This document shows, in pieces, positions 9,084 through 20,700 of a DNA stretch of 64,000 nucleotides. The DNA is taken from the NCBI GenBank assembly GCA_032622095.1, contig CP136065.1, positions 27,289,141 through 27,353,140 on the forward strand, given 5' to 3'. The DNA is from Siphonodentalium dalli. Lineage: Eukaryota > Mollusca > Scaphopoda > Gadilida > Siphonodentaliidae. The stretch's first letter is position 1. Every line of letters starts with the position of its first letter. The notes beneath the pieces are model-generated. The model had not been told where the DNA came from, did not search any database, and saw nothing but the letters and a program-made list of their open reading frames with translations. The translations under genes and the position numbers were made by a program.

Positions 9084-12000
9084 CCCACAGATAATATAGG
9101 TACTCTATTATCCACAGAAGAAAATGAAGCAGTGATGGCTTCGGATACTTCTGCCTTGAATAATCTCATCAGTCTGGTCGATTTTGGCTTTCAGCAAGGA
9201 CGTGTGTTTCAAATGGATGCAGTCGTACACAAATATGAAGAGCTCATATCTAAGAATTGTCCAACAAGTGCCAACAATATTCACTCAAGTACACTGAAAC
9301 TCAAACTCCAAGCACACTATGGCCCGGAAATTATATTTCGCAGACAGAGAAATAAGACAGTCCCAAGCTTGGTGTTTTCTTCATGCACAAACGATAATAG
9401 TATCGAGGAGCTGAACAATTTGTTTGAATCAACAGACAATGAACTTCTATGTAATTTTCAAGCTGATGCATCGGTGAATCAAGATAGTGATACTAGTATT
9501 ATGAAAGAATTCTACCATGTAGCATTGAGAGTTCACACCGATATGAAATCATCGTCAAAACACATAGGTTACTCTATTTCTACAAAGGCAGATGAGGACT
9601 GTATTCTTGATAGCTTGTATACTCTTCTTAGCTTAATCCTGGATCCAAATCAAGATGAGTTGACTCTTAGTCGTAAGAAGAAGTCTGATACTCATCAAAA
9701 GATTCTAAGTCTTGGCCAAGATATTGTATATGCTAAGTTCAATGGTAATCGGAATACTCCAAAGCATATAGCTACTGGATTAGTTGTTCACCATATAACT
9801 AGGTCAAAGTTTCTTGTGAACTTTCTATATGTTGGTGGTCATAGCATTTCTTATGAAACTGCTCAGCGAATTGACACTACGTAAGCAAATGCTCAGATAG
9901 AGAGATACCAATTAAACAATTCAACTTTCATTCCCAACAATTTACAGAAAGGTCAATTTATTCAATTTGCTGCAGATAACCTGGACATCATTGAGGAGAC
10001 TCTAGATGGAAAAGGAACCTTCCATGATACACAAATGGCAGCTTTTCAGAGAGCCGTAGACAAACCGGAAGACAGCACTGCTTCATGCAAAATACAGAGG
10101 AGTGATAGAATACAACCTGGATTCCAACTTTCCTACAGTTCATGCAGAATTTAAGAATGGTAACTTCGTCATAAAAGAAACAAGCGAGAAGTTTAACCAA
10201 GTGTCGGTTGATATGGCCCTAGAACACATTAATCTGAAATGCAAGACATCAGGCGGTTTAGTTGGTATAACTAGGAATAGGACTGCTTTGGACCGCTGGA
10301 TGCTAACATGTGGTGAAAGGCCCAAAAACGTTGAAGATGGATGTTCCTTGATCGGAATGAAGACTGGTGCAACTATCAATATGGCAACAGATAGGTACTC
10401 TCCAAAGATCAAGAAAGATGAAGAAGATGTACAGAAGGTGAAATCAAAGGTAGAACAATTCAACCCGTTTTCTCGAAGAGACAACAACCTTATGTGTATT
10501 TCAACTAATGATTTGGCTACCGAGGACATTAAAGATGATTTGTTTTCTGTCGTTGAAACCGGGATGTCAATTGTAGAGAAGTTTGTGATTATATGATGGC
10601 CATAACGTTGATTTTTACAGTCCTACTAGTATTACTCTCAACAAGAGCAAAACACTGTCTATAAAGGTGAAAAAGAACAATAGTGAGTGTCATCTTGTCT
10701 GACGGTTACTAAGTGCTGTAGATAGTGGAAGGGATATTGATATTCCATCCATCGTTCAATTTGAACTCAACAAGACACCAATGCCAATTGCTTCACTAGA
10801 TGGACAGCTCCATTCCACAAATGAAGCCGCATTACTTCACATTCTATCCGACCAATACTCATTGAACGAACTTCCAGATTCTCCTAAGACAACATGCTAT
10901 GTAGTTGATAGTATGGCACTTCTTCAAGCTAGGCCCTAATTAAAAAGGTATTTGTTTGTCCTCGCCCCGACCGACTCGATTTTAACGGCCGACTGGAAAT
11001 TCTTTTATTGAGATTGAAAATTTTTTTTTTTTTTTTTTTAAACAGCATAATTATTTATTGTTCTTGTTGTGTTTTTCCAACTATTAAATTTTTAATTTGT
11101 TATCAAATTAATCCCTGACTATTTATTAATATTGATACCCTCGGCCTGCACCATGGAGGGGACCCTTAATATGCCATTCCACCTTGCGAAAAAAAAAATC
11201 CCTACCTACTAGTACCTACCCACCTGAAAATGTTTGGGTAGGGGTGTGGACAAACAAACAATTAATTTTGGCCCTATTGGTAAACCAAACCACTCTGAAA
11301 CATTTGGAGATCTTGCAGATGTCTTCACAAATATAGTGTTGAAATACTTCAGGACAAATGGATGTAATCGAGTCGATATTGTCTTTGACAATTATTCAGC
11401 AGCCTCCACAAAATTTGGGACACGCCATAAGAGAAATCAGTCAACCAGATACACAAACTTGTTGATAGAAGAGATCTTCCACTGCCACATTCCTGGGTAA
11501 CATTCATTAGATCATTAGAAAATAAGAAAAGCCTTCTGCAGTTCCTGACCAGTGAATTACTCAAGAAAGGTGTTGATCTACCAATCGGAAATAGCGTTAG
11601 TGTAGCTGGTGGCTGTGCTGACTATCAGATAGCTATCTCTGGACATCAACTGGATTCCCCATTAGATCATCTAAACTCGTCTCACGAAGAAGCTGATACC
11701 AGATTGCTATTACAAATTCAAGATGCTGCAACAAAAGGAAATGCTAGAGTAATAGTCCAAGTCATGACACAGTTGTCCTTGACTCCTTGTATTGCTTCTC
11801 TATCACCTGCGAATTCTTGATGGGGAAATTATTATGAGTACAGGGACTGAGGAGAAACCTAAATACCTCCCAATTAATGATATAGAAAAGAATTTTCCTG
11901 CATCAGTAATTAATGGTTTGCCAATTTACCATGCAGTTACAGGATGTGATACAACCAGTCAACTATATGGAAAAGGGAAGAAGTCTACTTGGAAGAGATG

Positions 12001-12229
12001 CATGACCCCTTCCCTGCTACAACCTATTGACCTGTATGGTCAGTTTGATCAACTTCTGGCCGAAAAGTTTATCATGCAACTTTATTCTCTATCATCAAAT
12101 GCATGTGGTGTGAATGAACTCAGGGCTGAAATGTTCCATCAACTAACAGACTTATCAAAACTTCCACCAACTAAAGATTGTTTGCATCAACATCTACTCC
12201 GCAGTCACTCGCCTGTAAATGTCAGCTGA
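9084..12229 (+). pseudogene. decayed transposon-like gene with FEN/XPG-like nuclease motifs
   Basis: A long intron-free relic of a multi-copy gene family that I recognise from aquatic-animal genomes but for which I know no established name or function. The best start is the ATG at 9135 (MASDTSALNNLISLVDFGFQ); the frame is open from 9084. A TAA at 9882 follows YVGGHSISYETAQRIDTT, and the frame continues as FIQFAADNLDIIEETLDGKG. After a shift near 10100 come VHAEFKNGNFVIKETSEKFN and GGLVGITRNRTALDRWMLT. A further shift near 10596 leads to PSIVQFELNKTPMPIASLDG. A foreign stretch (about 10936-11250) then interrupts it. The last part has FGDLADVFTN, RVDIVFDNYSAAS, EEADTRLLLQIQDAATKG, a shifted HDTVVL and AVTGCDTTSQLYGKGKK. 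The order E-A-D, D-T-x-V, G-C-D then G-x-G-K resembles the acidic metal-binding sites of FEN1/XPG nucleases. That resemblance is inference. Confidence 0.7.
10936..11250. mobile_element. unclassified insertion within the nuclease-like relic
   Basis: The coding reading stops after SMALLQAR at about 10937 and resumes with TINFGPIGKPNHSETFGDLA near 11258. Between lie a run of about 20 T, AT-rich sequence, a GCACCATGGAGGGGACCC segment and short inverted blocks CCTACCTACTAGTACC / GGGTAGGGG. No ORF and no clear terminal repeats. Edges are approximate. Confidence 0.45.
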
Positions 12230-13130
12230 CAAATACAATCTGGACAATATAGTGGACAATTGTGACAGTGACTCATCCTTGGATGATACACATGATTGAA
12301 CTGTTTAAAACAATGTGAAATTCTGGTATTCAAATTTTAAAATGAAAATATAAATTATGAATCTCAAATTCAAACAATTTTGTATAAAATTTGCATATTT
12401 TAGTGAATAGTCACATTGTTTGAAGTGATGTTGTTATTCAATGAACCCACCACAATCTGATATAAATATAAGCAGACTTCCAGGAATGACCTATTATACA
12501 TATTTTTATGTTTTATCGGATTATACCAAAATATAGAAAATTTCGTGATTTTTATTTTTTTTAGGGGGAGGGGTAGTATATTTCTAATAATGTTCAAACT
12601 ATTGTATGTATGACATTATGTTCTATCCTATTATTAAGGGAATAAATCAAGGCAAATGTTTAGACCATAAACTCCATGTAAGGATAAAAAATTCTTGGGG
12701 AAAAAATAATTTTAAATTTGATAAAATATCAAAATTTCTTATTTTTTTTCTCCAAATAATTGAACTTTTTTAGTAAAAAAATATTTCTACTAAATTATTT
12801 AATTATTTGGATGCATTTTCAGGTAGAATATCCATAGTATTACACATGAAAACAATTTGGATGTTCTTAGTATTCAAAAATTTGAATAAATAACTTTTTA
12901 TTAAAAAATAGTGTTTTTTGGACGTTAAATCTACATATTTGACCAAATAAACTCGCCGCACACCTTAAACTGTTGACTACCAGTATTGGATGGTCCACAG
13001 ATACACTGCCTAATAGAAAAAAATGGTTTCAGTTATATACATTCCGATGTCGACGAAATTATTTTTTTCTTGCCTGGTACTATTAGGTTACATTTATGAG
13101 CATACTATGGCCACAAAATCGAACAAAATT
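12230..13130. other. AT-rich spacer
   Basis: Nothing recognised apart from A/T homopolymers. The only ORF (minus strand, 12400-12597) is low-complexity and unsupported. Confidence 0.4.
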
Positions 13131-13169
13131 TAGGCCAAGTTTAAAGGCCTTCTGGCTGCAGGGTGTGGC

Positions 13170-13510
13170 GACGGATTCAAATGTGAAATCCAATATAGCC
13201 GCTGACGGTCATGTTTTTTAACGAAAGTTGAGGGCACCCCGAAAATCCATATGCAGTATTGAGTGACAATCGGATAATGGTTGTGTCCTCCAGCCAGACG
13301 AAGTATTTCATCATGCATAGAGTAAACTCCAAGATGGCCGCTGGTGGCCATGTTTTTAACGAATTTTGGAAAACCCGAAGACCCATATGAAGTATTTAGT
13401 GACAATTATAAGGGCATGGCGAAGGATTTAGTCATGCAAGAGTAAAAATACATGATGGCAATTATGGGGCATGTTTTTCCAACGAAATTCAGAACAATTT
13501 GATGACAACC
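13170..13510. repeat. tandem repeat of about 125 bp, three diverged units
   Basis: Recurring blocks: GATGGC followed by (GGTGGC)CATGTTTTT, then AACGAA, ACCCGAAGACCCATATG and AGTATTTAGTGACAAT. They appear at about 13195-13260, 13335-13400 and 13450-13500 with many substitutions. The same GATGGCCGC / GCCATCTTG words recur in the big inverted element at 37-41 kb and near 58.8 kb. Confidence 0.6.
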
Positions 13511-13848
13511 CATCTCAATAGTTCAAACTCGACTTTATCAAGTTGAGCTAACAGCGAAAAGCAACATTTAATTTTTTGTTTTGTTTTTTTGAGAAACAGC
13601 TTTTTTTTTAGTAGGGATATCTGTAAATCAAATAATAAAATGTAAAAGTTGCGTGCATCACCGTTCAATGTGCGATCATAATGATCTCCATTTAAGATTG
13701 GTGCTGCTATTGTTGCGTTCCTTGCAGTATGAATGCAAGTTGATGTGAAGACCAGGGCGGAACGTGAACGCTTGGAACTTGAAAGAGTTCCACACATAAT
13801 CTGATAGATCAACTTGCGTCCATACTCCAAAAAATCACAACGAAACCA

Positions 13849-14320
13849 GGGTCCGCGAAGTTAGCACAACAATCAATATTCGATCAACATTCGTGTGAAG
13901 TTAGCACAACAGTCAACATTCGACATCCGATCATCAGTTTATGCTGTGCCCTTTCTACCCCGAGTCAAAAATCCCTGAAAAATGACAGTCCGAATGTTGA
14001 ACAGCTCTCTGTTCAATATTCGCCAGTGAAAACCACACATGCTATGGTGATTTAAAGAACCATCTGGGAGTGTACACATCCCTGCATCCGATCTTGGGTA
14101 TATGATGTGCCCTCTATCGATGTCTGAATTAAAATTCCTCAGAAATGAGTATCGAATAGTCTTTATTTGATAGGGTGCTATATATATGACCCACTTATTC
14201 CATTCACGTTTAAAAAACTTATGTACAAGAAAAATTGAATGTTGAACGAATGTTGAACGTTGTGCTAACTTCACACGAATGTTGAACGACTGTTGAATAT
14301 TGTTCTAACTTCACGAACCC
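13849..14320. mobile_element. MITE with about 70-bp terminal inverted repeats
   Basis: The left end GGGTCCGCGAAGTTAGCACA and the right end (complement GGGTTCGTGAAGTTAGAACA) extend inward through two further GTGAAGTTAGCACAAC blocks each, with ATTCAACATTCG-like sub-repeats. The centre is non-coding, though it also contains inverted TATGATGTGCCCTCT / ATGCTGTGCCCTTT-like words. Target duplication not resolved. Confidence 0.8.
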
Positions 14321-16090
14321 CAAACATCAAAATTCATTTTTTATTATTACTCAACTAAGAACTTATATTTGTTCAATCTATGTTCACGCCATAATTAGTG
14401 ACCATTATAAGAATAGTATGGTGGTCATTGGACATGGCTAGGGGCTTTGCGTTGGGAGGGGTGCCACCTTGGAATTCATAATCGCAACTCCCCCTTGAAC
14501 CAGACCAAATAACATGTTTGATTTCCCCCAGCTGTCCCCCACATGCCTGAAAGGTAGCCTATTCTGAATGGATGAATAGTCTAGTGGCCACTAGCCTGGG
14601 CGGTATTAGCCACAGAGCCCAGTATGAGAACAGTTTTATATCTGAACTTGAAAATTGCTAAATCCGAGTATCTAGACTGGCCTCAACAAGCTTTCCAAGT
14701 GTTGGAAAATTCCAAATTGATGGCCATATCGGTCCAATTATTTTGCCAAAGGTAGGTCAATATGCAACTGTTGGTCTAAAAACAACAAATTCCCCACTAA
14801 TAAATTGTAGGGAAATCAATCTACGAGAACACCTATTGTTGGTGTTAAATTCCCAACTGAAGTTGGGTCAGGTATGGAATTTCCAACTTTTGAAAATCGT
14901 GATAAATTTTTCACCCCACCCCCCCCCCCCCCCCCATGTCGCTCTGTCCTTGTGGTGGTCATGTATCGACGTGTTCATAGAGGAAGTTTTAATCCGTTTT
15001 TGAATTTCAAAGGATTGGCTCTGGTAAAGAGCGTCCATGCTTTCGTTTCAGAACAATTTCAGGTTAAACATAAATAGCGTTTTCGATTATGATATTTTGT
15101 ATTCGTGTTCAGCGTAACATTAGTAAATTACTGAATGCGGTGTTTTAGATTTTCGCGACGCATGTGCTATACGAATGACCGGGATTGGAATATCATTTCA
15201 ATTTTCTTTTGACTGTATAAGCTGAAATTGGATTAGGAAATATTGACTAATTTAGCGTTAAATCGGACCGTGATTCCATATAATATGGACACCGGTTGTG
15301 GTGCGACGTCACACGTCGTTATTTCAACCAACAACACAGCAGTTAAGAGGCTGTCGACATATGTGGTGAGAGGAGATGGGGGTCAAACTTTGTCAAACTT
15401 TTCAACAGTTGGAAATTTCATCAATTGGAGAAATAAAAATAAAAATTTGATACTTTGATGTTCCCATCAGTATATTGTGGAATGAGTTATTTAGACTGAA
15501 AGTAGAATATTTGCTATTTCCGTTAATTTTTTAGACTGATTAAATCGCACTCAGTTGGAAATTTCCAACAATATTGGGTTGTCGTGCTTAAATTTGAAAC
15601 TGTGTGTTACCGTGAGAGAATGTAACTGGATTTAACAGTACTTGGTATTGTTGGTCTTCTTCTGTTGGGGCTGGGCGGTGTGGGCTAGGGAGGGGTGAAG
15701 TTGAAAATTCTAAGATCGACACCACAACGGTGTCCTGTCGTAGCCACGACCATGTCTGCATAATTTGGAATTCAGTCATTTGCGACGGAATTAACAATAT
15801 GTAAATGCAGCATACAGAGAATACATGTTCTGTTTGAATGCCGAAATATCTCACTCGTGTATGGAAACAAATATCGAATCTTCACGATCGAGCGGCTACG
15901 AGCCGCGAGTGAAAATGAGATATTTATTTCCAGACACGAATGAGATGTTTCAGGTATTCAAACAAATCTGTACGTATTCGTTTTGTTATATGCTCAAAGT
16001 TGCCCAATTATGCCGAATTTTGATTTTAATAGTACAACAAATTGAACATTATACTCGGAAAGAAACAACTGGTTAACCCAAACCACAGAC
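14321..16090. other. no gene recognised; poly-C tract and short palindromes
   Basis: Contains a 17-base C run at 14919-14935 and repeated TTGGAAATT/AATTTCCAAC words (14700-15600). A foldback near 15840-15955 has GAGATATTT and AAATATCTC flanking TCGAGCGGCTACGAGCCGCGAG. The ORFs here are short, overlap on both strands and carry no known motif. Confidence 0.45.
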
Positions 16091-16315
16091 AAGCTACAGT
16101 GAAATAACGAAAGCTACCGTGAAATAACGAAAGCTACAGTGAAATAACGAAAGCTACCGTGAAATAACGAAAGCTACCGTGAAATAACGAAAGCTACAGT
16201 GAAATAACTAAAGCTACCGTGATATAACGAAAGATACAGTGAAATAACGAAAGCTACCGTGAAATAACGAAAGCTACCGTGAAATAACGAAAGCTACAGT
16301 GAAATAATGAAAGCT
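16091..16315. repeat. 20-bp minisatellite, 11 copies with a five-unit higher-order pattern
   Basis: The unit is AAGCTAC(A/C)GTGAAATAACG. The variable base runs A,C,A,C,C,A,C,A,C,C,A, so two complete five-unit blocks (100 bp) are followed by the start of a third. A few private changes (AACTA, GATAT, AGATA) occur only in the second block. The array ends where AAGCTTATTTCGCTGTGGCT breaks the unit. Confidence 0.95.
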
Positions 16316-17356
16316 TATTTCGCTGTGGCTTCTAAAAGATACATACGACTATCTACGTTTCGTAATTTTTCGCTGCTATATATAGGCAAGCATATATTAA
16401 AAGTGGATATCATTAAGTACGCATATAGACACTTTAACGGGTTTTCATAATTTAATTATCATCATTATATACAGTCTGTACAGTTATAATACATGCAACA
16501 GGACGGTGTCAGCTTCTGAAACATTGTCGGACAAATGAAGCACCGACGTAAATAGAATATTTCAAATATATACAAACTTAGCACACAACCAACAATTATA
16601 ATTATGTTTAGCACAATATATCCGTCATGAATTGTTCAAGAAGGTATCACCAAGAACGGGACTATTTAATAGTCATGGCAATGGGTGAAAGGTGTAATTC
16701 ATCGTCCATTAATAGATGTATGGTAATCGATAATCGCCCACGACTTCTTCTGTTATTCTGCTGTGATATCATATACAGACAACCAGGTATCAACATGCAA
16801 TGTATAATGTTATAGACCACGTATATAAACGCAAAACTGTTTGTATGCTTCAATTAAATTGAAAAACGGCTTTATCTTCAATTTAGTGTGTTTGCCATTT
16901 CTAATTTAGTTCAATTTAGTTGGAAGACGGACGAAAGAAGTTTAATATTACTACAGATGCAGACGTCATGTGTCTCATGTGTGTAAAATGGCGAACGGTT
17001 CCAGTTTTGGGTCTGTTCTGTTTTGAAAAGACTGAAAAGTTTTTTTTCGTATAGATTGCGTAGAATGTTCATAATTTCGCGTTTTATCTCACGTTTTCAA
17101 TAACACCGAGAAGGTCATTTGTTGACCACGAGCATTATATCATTATGTCTTTATGTGTGAAAAGCACTGGATTGTTTCACGTATAGGTCGGCATAACAGC
17201 AAGTATAATATTTGAACTACTATTCGTAAAATCCAAACAGTCCTATTAGAATAGTTCAAGTGGACACGTGTCGACGTCAACATTGCATAATAAATATCTT
17301 TGAGAACAACCTAATATTCATGACATTCGTCGAGTGACAAAGTCAGTCTATAACTG
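16316..17356. other. SoxE 3' flank / probable 3' UTR
   Basis: Lies directly downstream of the SoxE stop codon on the minus strand. No AATAAA was found by eye on the minus strand here. Variant ATTAAA signals occur near 16939 and 16665. The extent of the 3' UTR cannot be fixed from sequence alone. Confidence 0.35.
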
Positions 17357-17799
17357 TCATTTTCCAGAATATGCACAGCTCGGCAAAAACGATTGCTGCG
17401 ATGGTCCAACAAGGCTAGACTGGTGCATTAAGTCATCGGCCGCCAGGCTCGCATTCGTCATGAGTGACGTGTACGACTCGCATTTCGATGAGATTGGTGA
17501 TGGAGGTGGTGTTTTCTTGGTTGACGTCTGCGGGTGACTTCCGGTTTGTGAGTAGTGTGGCGGGCCGTTCAAATTAAGAAACATGCACGATTGATTGTCC
17601 GACATGGAGTTTGACAACGGCGCGAAGGTGAACATGTTGTTAGGAGGATAAGAATAGAATGGATTCATCTGTCCATAGAGATTCATGCCACTGATGGTGG
17701 GCGATGCGATATTGTCCAGATTACCAGATAGAAACTTGTAGAATCCTTGAATTCCGTCACTGTGGCTGTCGTATGATGAGGGTGCACTGTGGTGTCCTT
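17357..17799 (-). CDS. SoxE: SoxE coding exon 3 with stop
   Basis: The acceptor CTTTCCACAG|AAGGACACC keeps phase with exon 2 (G+AA gives Glu). It encodes [20 protein letters not shown] onward: Tyr/Pro/Asn-rich, then [11 protein letters not shown], ending PSCAYSGK with TGA at 17359-17357. Confidence 0.92.
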
Positions 17800-20700
17800 C
17801 TGTGGAAAGATAATACAATGCTCAAGACATTTTATGGGAAGTATACAAAAAGATTAAATATTGTACAAATTCTCTGAATAGAGTCTGAGTAATAGAATAA
17901 TGGTATTTACGTTGTTGATTCACTCTTGTACCTGTCGAAGGCTGTATAATTAAACCTTGATAGACCTCAAAATGTGTTAATTTAAAGAGAATTTCTAAAG
18001 CTTACATATATATGGATGTATATAATATAGAACGCAATATCGTCTGAAGGAATAGTCCAACGGTACATTATATGAGTTTGCTGTTATGGTCCTCTTGTTA
18101 TTAATACTTAATGTGTCCAATATATCAACAATGGTAGTCAAACTAGAGCCCAAACTCAATATCCCAGAACTGCAGATGCATCTTTAAAATTGTAGATTAT
18201 CCATATAGAGCTAAATATTAACCATTTATATACTAATACTAAATTCTCCCAGTCAGTTCAAATGTGTACATAATGATGGTCTATTATTGATTTGAAGGGG
18301 TGTTAAAGCGAGCGATAAAAGCAGACGACAGATAATTAAAAGTGCAACAGGAGCCCTATTTAATGAACTTACTATCTGAACATTTCCTAAGGGTGAAGGG
18401 AACTGCACAATGCATTCCGACCATCCTAACCGGCCTGCGGCCGGAAACTACACAACAACAACATTTCCTATTGGATAACTACTCATCAACCATGCTGTAT
18501 TGTAGACATTGTTAACGTGGGTATACTATATTAATACATGCAATAAGAGAAGCTACTCGATGAGAAATGGCGAAGTTTGATCAAGAGGTGAAGGATGACG
18601 GCGATGGTGGCGATGACGATGGGATGATGGTGATGATGTGACAATGTATGGAAGTCACCAGCCCGCTTGCATGTAAAACACAGGGTAGTTGTATATATTA
18701 TATATATTATTTATTTATTTATTTATTTCCTTCTGTCCATCATTGGTAAAAAAAATACCTTTTTCACTCAATGTCCCATAATTATGATATGTTGAATCAG
18801 AGAATAAATAAATATATATAGATTGGTCATTATCGCCCTGCTGTACTTCATATTCTAAAATATGTGTACTGACAAGAGTTATACTCAAATCCGAGTGAAT
18901 ATCTGGCAGACAAAGTGAATAATTGTGGAAAATAACTCAATTCCAATATTCTAAGAGACAGCGAGGAAAAAGAAATGTTTATAGTTTACTCAAACATAGA
19001 TCAACCGCCATTGAATGTAGAACACATTTTTCCGCATTATACACGTAGTTATACTGTGCCACATGCGAGTCGCTATTAAATATTGCTAGAAACTCACCTT
19101 TATTATTTTCCTGTTCCGGTGTGACTGGTGGAGTTGGTATGGTGCCATAATGCATGTTCAGAGGAGCGTTCTGTGGTGATCTCATTGTCAAGTGGCTATA
19201 AGGTGTATTTTGTTGGTGTGGGTTCATAATGTAGTTCTGGTTCACATCAGAACATCCGCCGGACACCGATTTGATGTTCTTTTTGCGCCGGGGTTGATAT
19301 TTATATTCCGGATGCTCTTTCTTGTGCAGGAGTCGGATTCGATCCGCCTCTTCAATGAACGGCTTCTTCTCATCTTCATTTAGAACTCTGAAATCAACAG
19401 GAAATAAATAGTATGAGAAACGTTACAGACATTCCCAAAACTCAATCTGAAGTTTAATGATGCTGGGCCTCTTTCCTAAAATTTCTGTATTATACGTCTA
19501 GGTTGTAAAACAAGAAGTTTGACTCAAAGAGACGAGTCAATATAACCTTGTCACTATAGAAAGGATTTTTTGTCACATTATTTTCTACGAAATGGGACGG
19601 AAAATGCGGCTAAGTTTTATAACTAATTAGTTTCCTAATTAAAAATTGTGCTGTTGTCGTTGTTGTTGAAAGTGACTCCGATATAGAACATCTTTAATTA
19701 TAAGCTTCTTGTCAAATTATAACCATTCCTCGTCATACACATGTCGCTTGAGGAGCACATAAGAAAGTTACCTATCAACTGTTTGTCGAATTTAGCATCT
19801 GAACAATCCTACAGTCCTTCACGGGATATGGGTGACATTGCTCTCACATCCGTATATCATTGAACCAGTATTGACTATAGTTTGCATATAGACCATTTCC
19901 AGTCTAAGTTTAATTATGGGTACGTGAGAATATGAATGGTTACTTGGGGTATCCCATAATGACACTTTGTCTGAGAGAAAAAACAATTAATGAACATAAC
20001 ACGGGTACAACTTGCACCCGAATCCCGAAGTACGGGAGCAATTAGTCGATGTCGCTGTTTGCTCATGTAAAGGACTGAACCTAGACCTAAATGGGAAGAT
20101 CCATTCAGATAGTGTCTCTTGCACATTATAAATTGTTGCACATGTACATCGATTATCATTGGGGGTATATATGTCCTGTTGAACTTCAGGGTTCAAATAC
20201 GTCGACTTGTTAGGAGACATACCTAAGAGTAATAAAGTATACTGTTAACGTGGCCCCAGTTAAACTTCGAAATCCTGAACAATGGTAATTTATGACATAG
20301 TTTTTTTCAACGTTCGACGCGACCAAAAGCATTCAATTAATGTGACATTGCATATTAAATATAGAATAGTATAGACTTCAAAGGATCCGCGTAGTTCTTC
20401 CATAGATCAAGACAAATTAATTCATCAAACGTCTGACTTATACTTCCATTATGCGTGTACAATGTCGTGTTATAACATTGCATTTAAGTACAAACAGCGG
20501 CGTTCATTATATTATTACGAAAAGAAAGCTAATAAGAACCATAGCACTTCACACCTCAAACCGATCAGTTAAGTTAAATGTCAGATTAAATGACGGGTAT
20601 CGCTTGTCAATCTCGGGAGTTATGAGTCTCCTCGGTGTATGACTGGTGCGTGGTTACGTGCTCTCAGACGCAGTGAGAGAACTAATGCGAAAAAAATCAG

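Noticed and set aside
18979-19098. Read-through extension of SoxE exon 2 past the GTGAGT donor
   Set aside because: The frame stays open for about 38 codons, but the strong donor and in-phase exon 3 acceptor at 17799 make the extension intronic.
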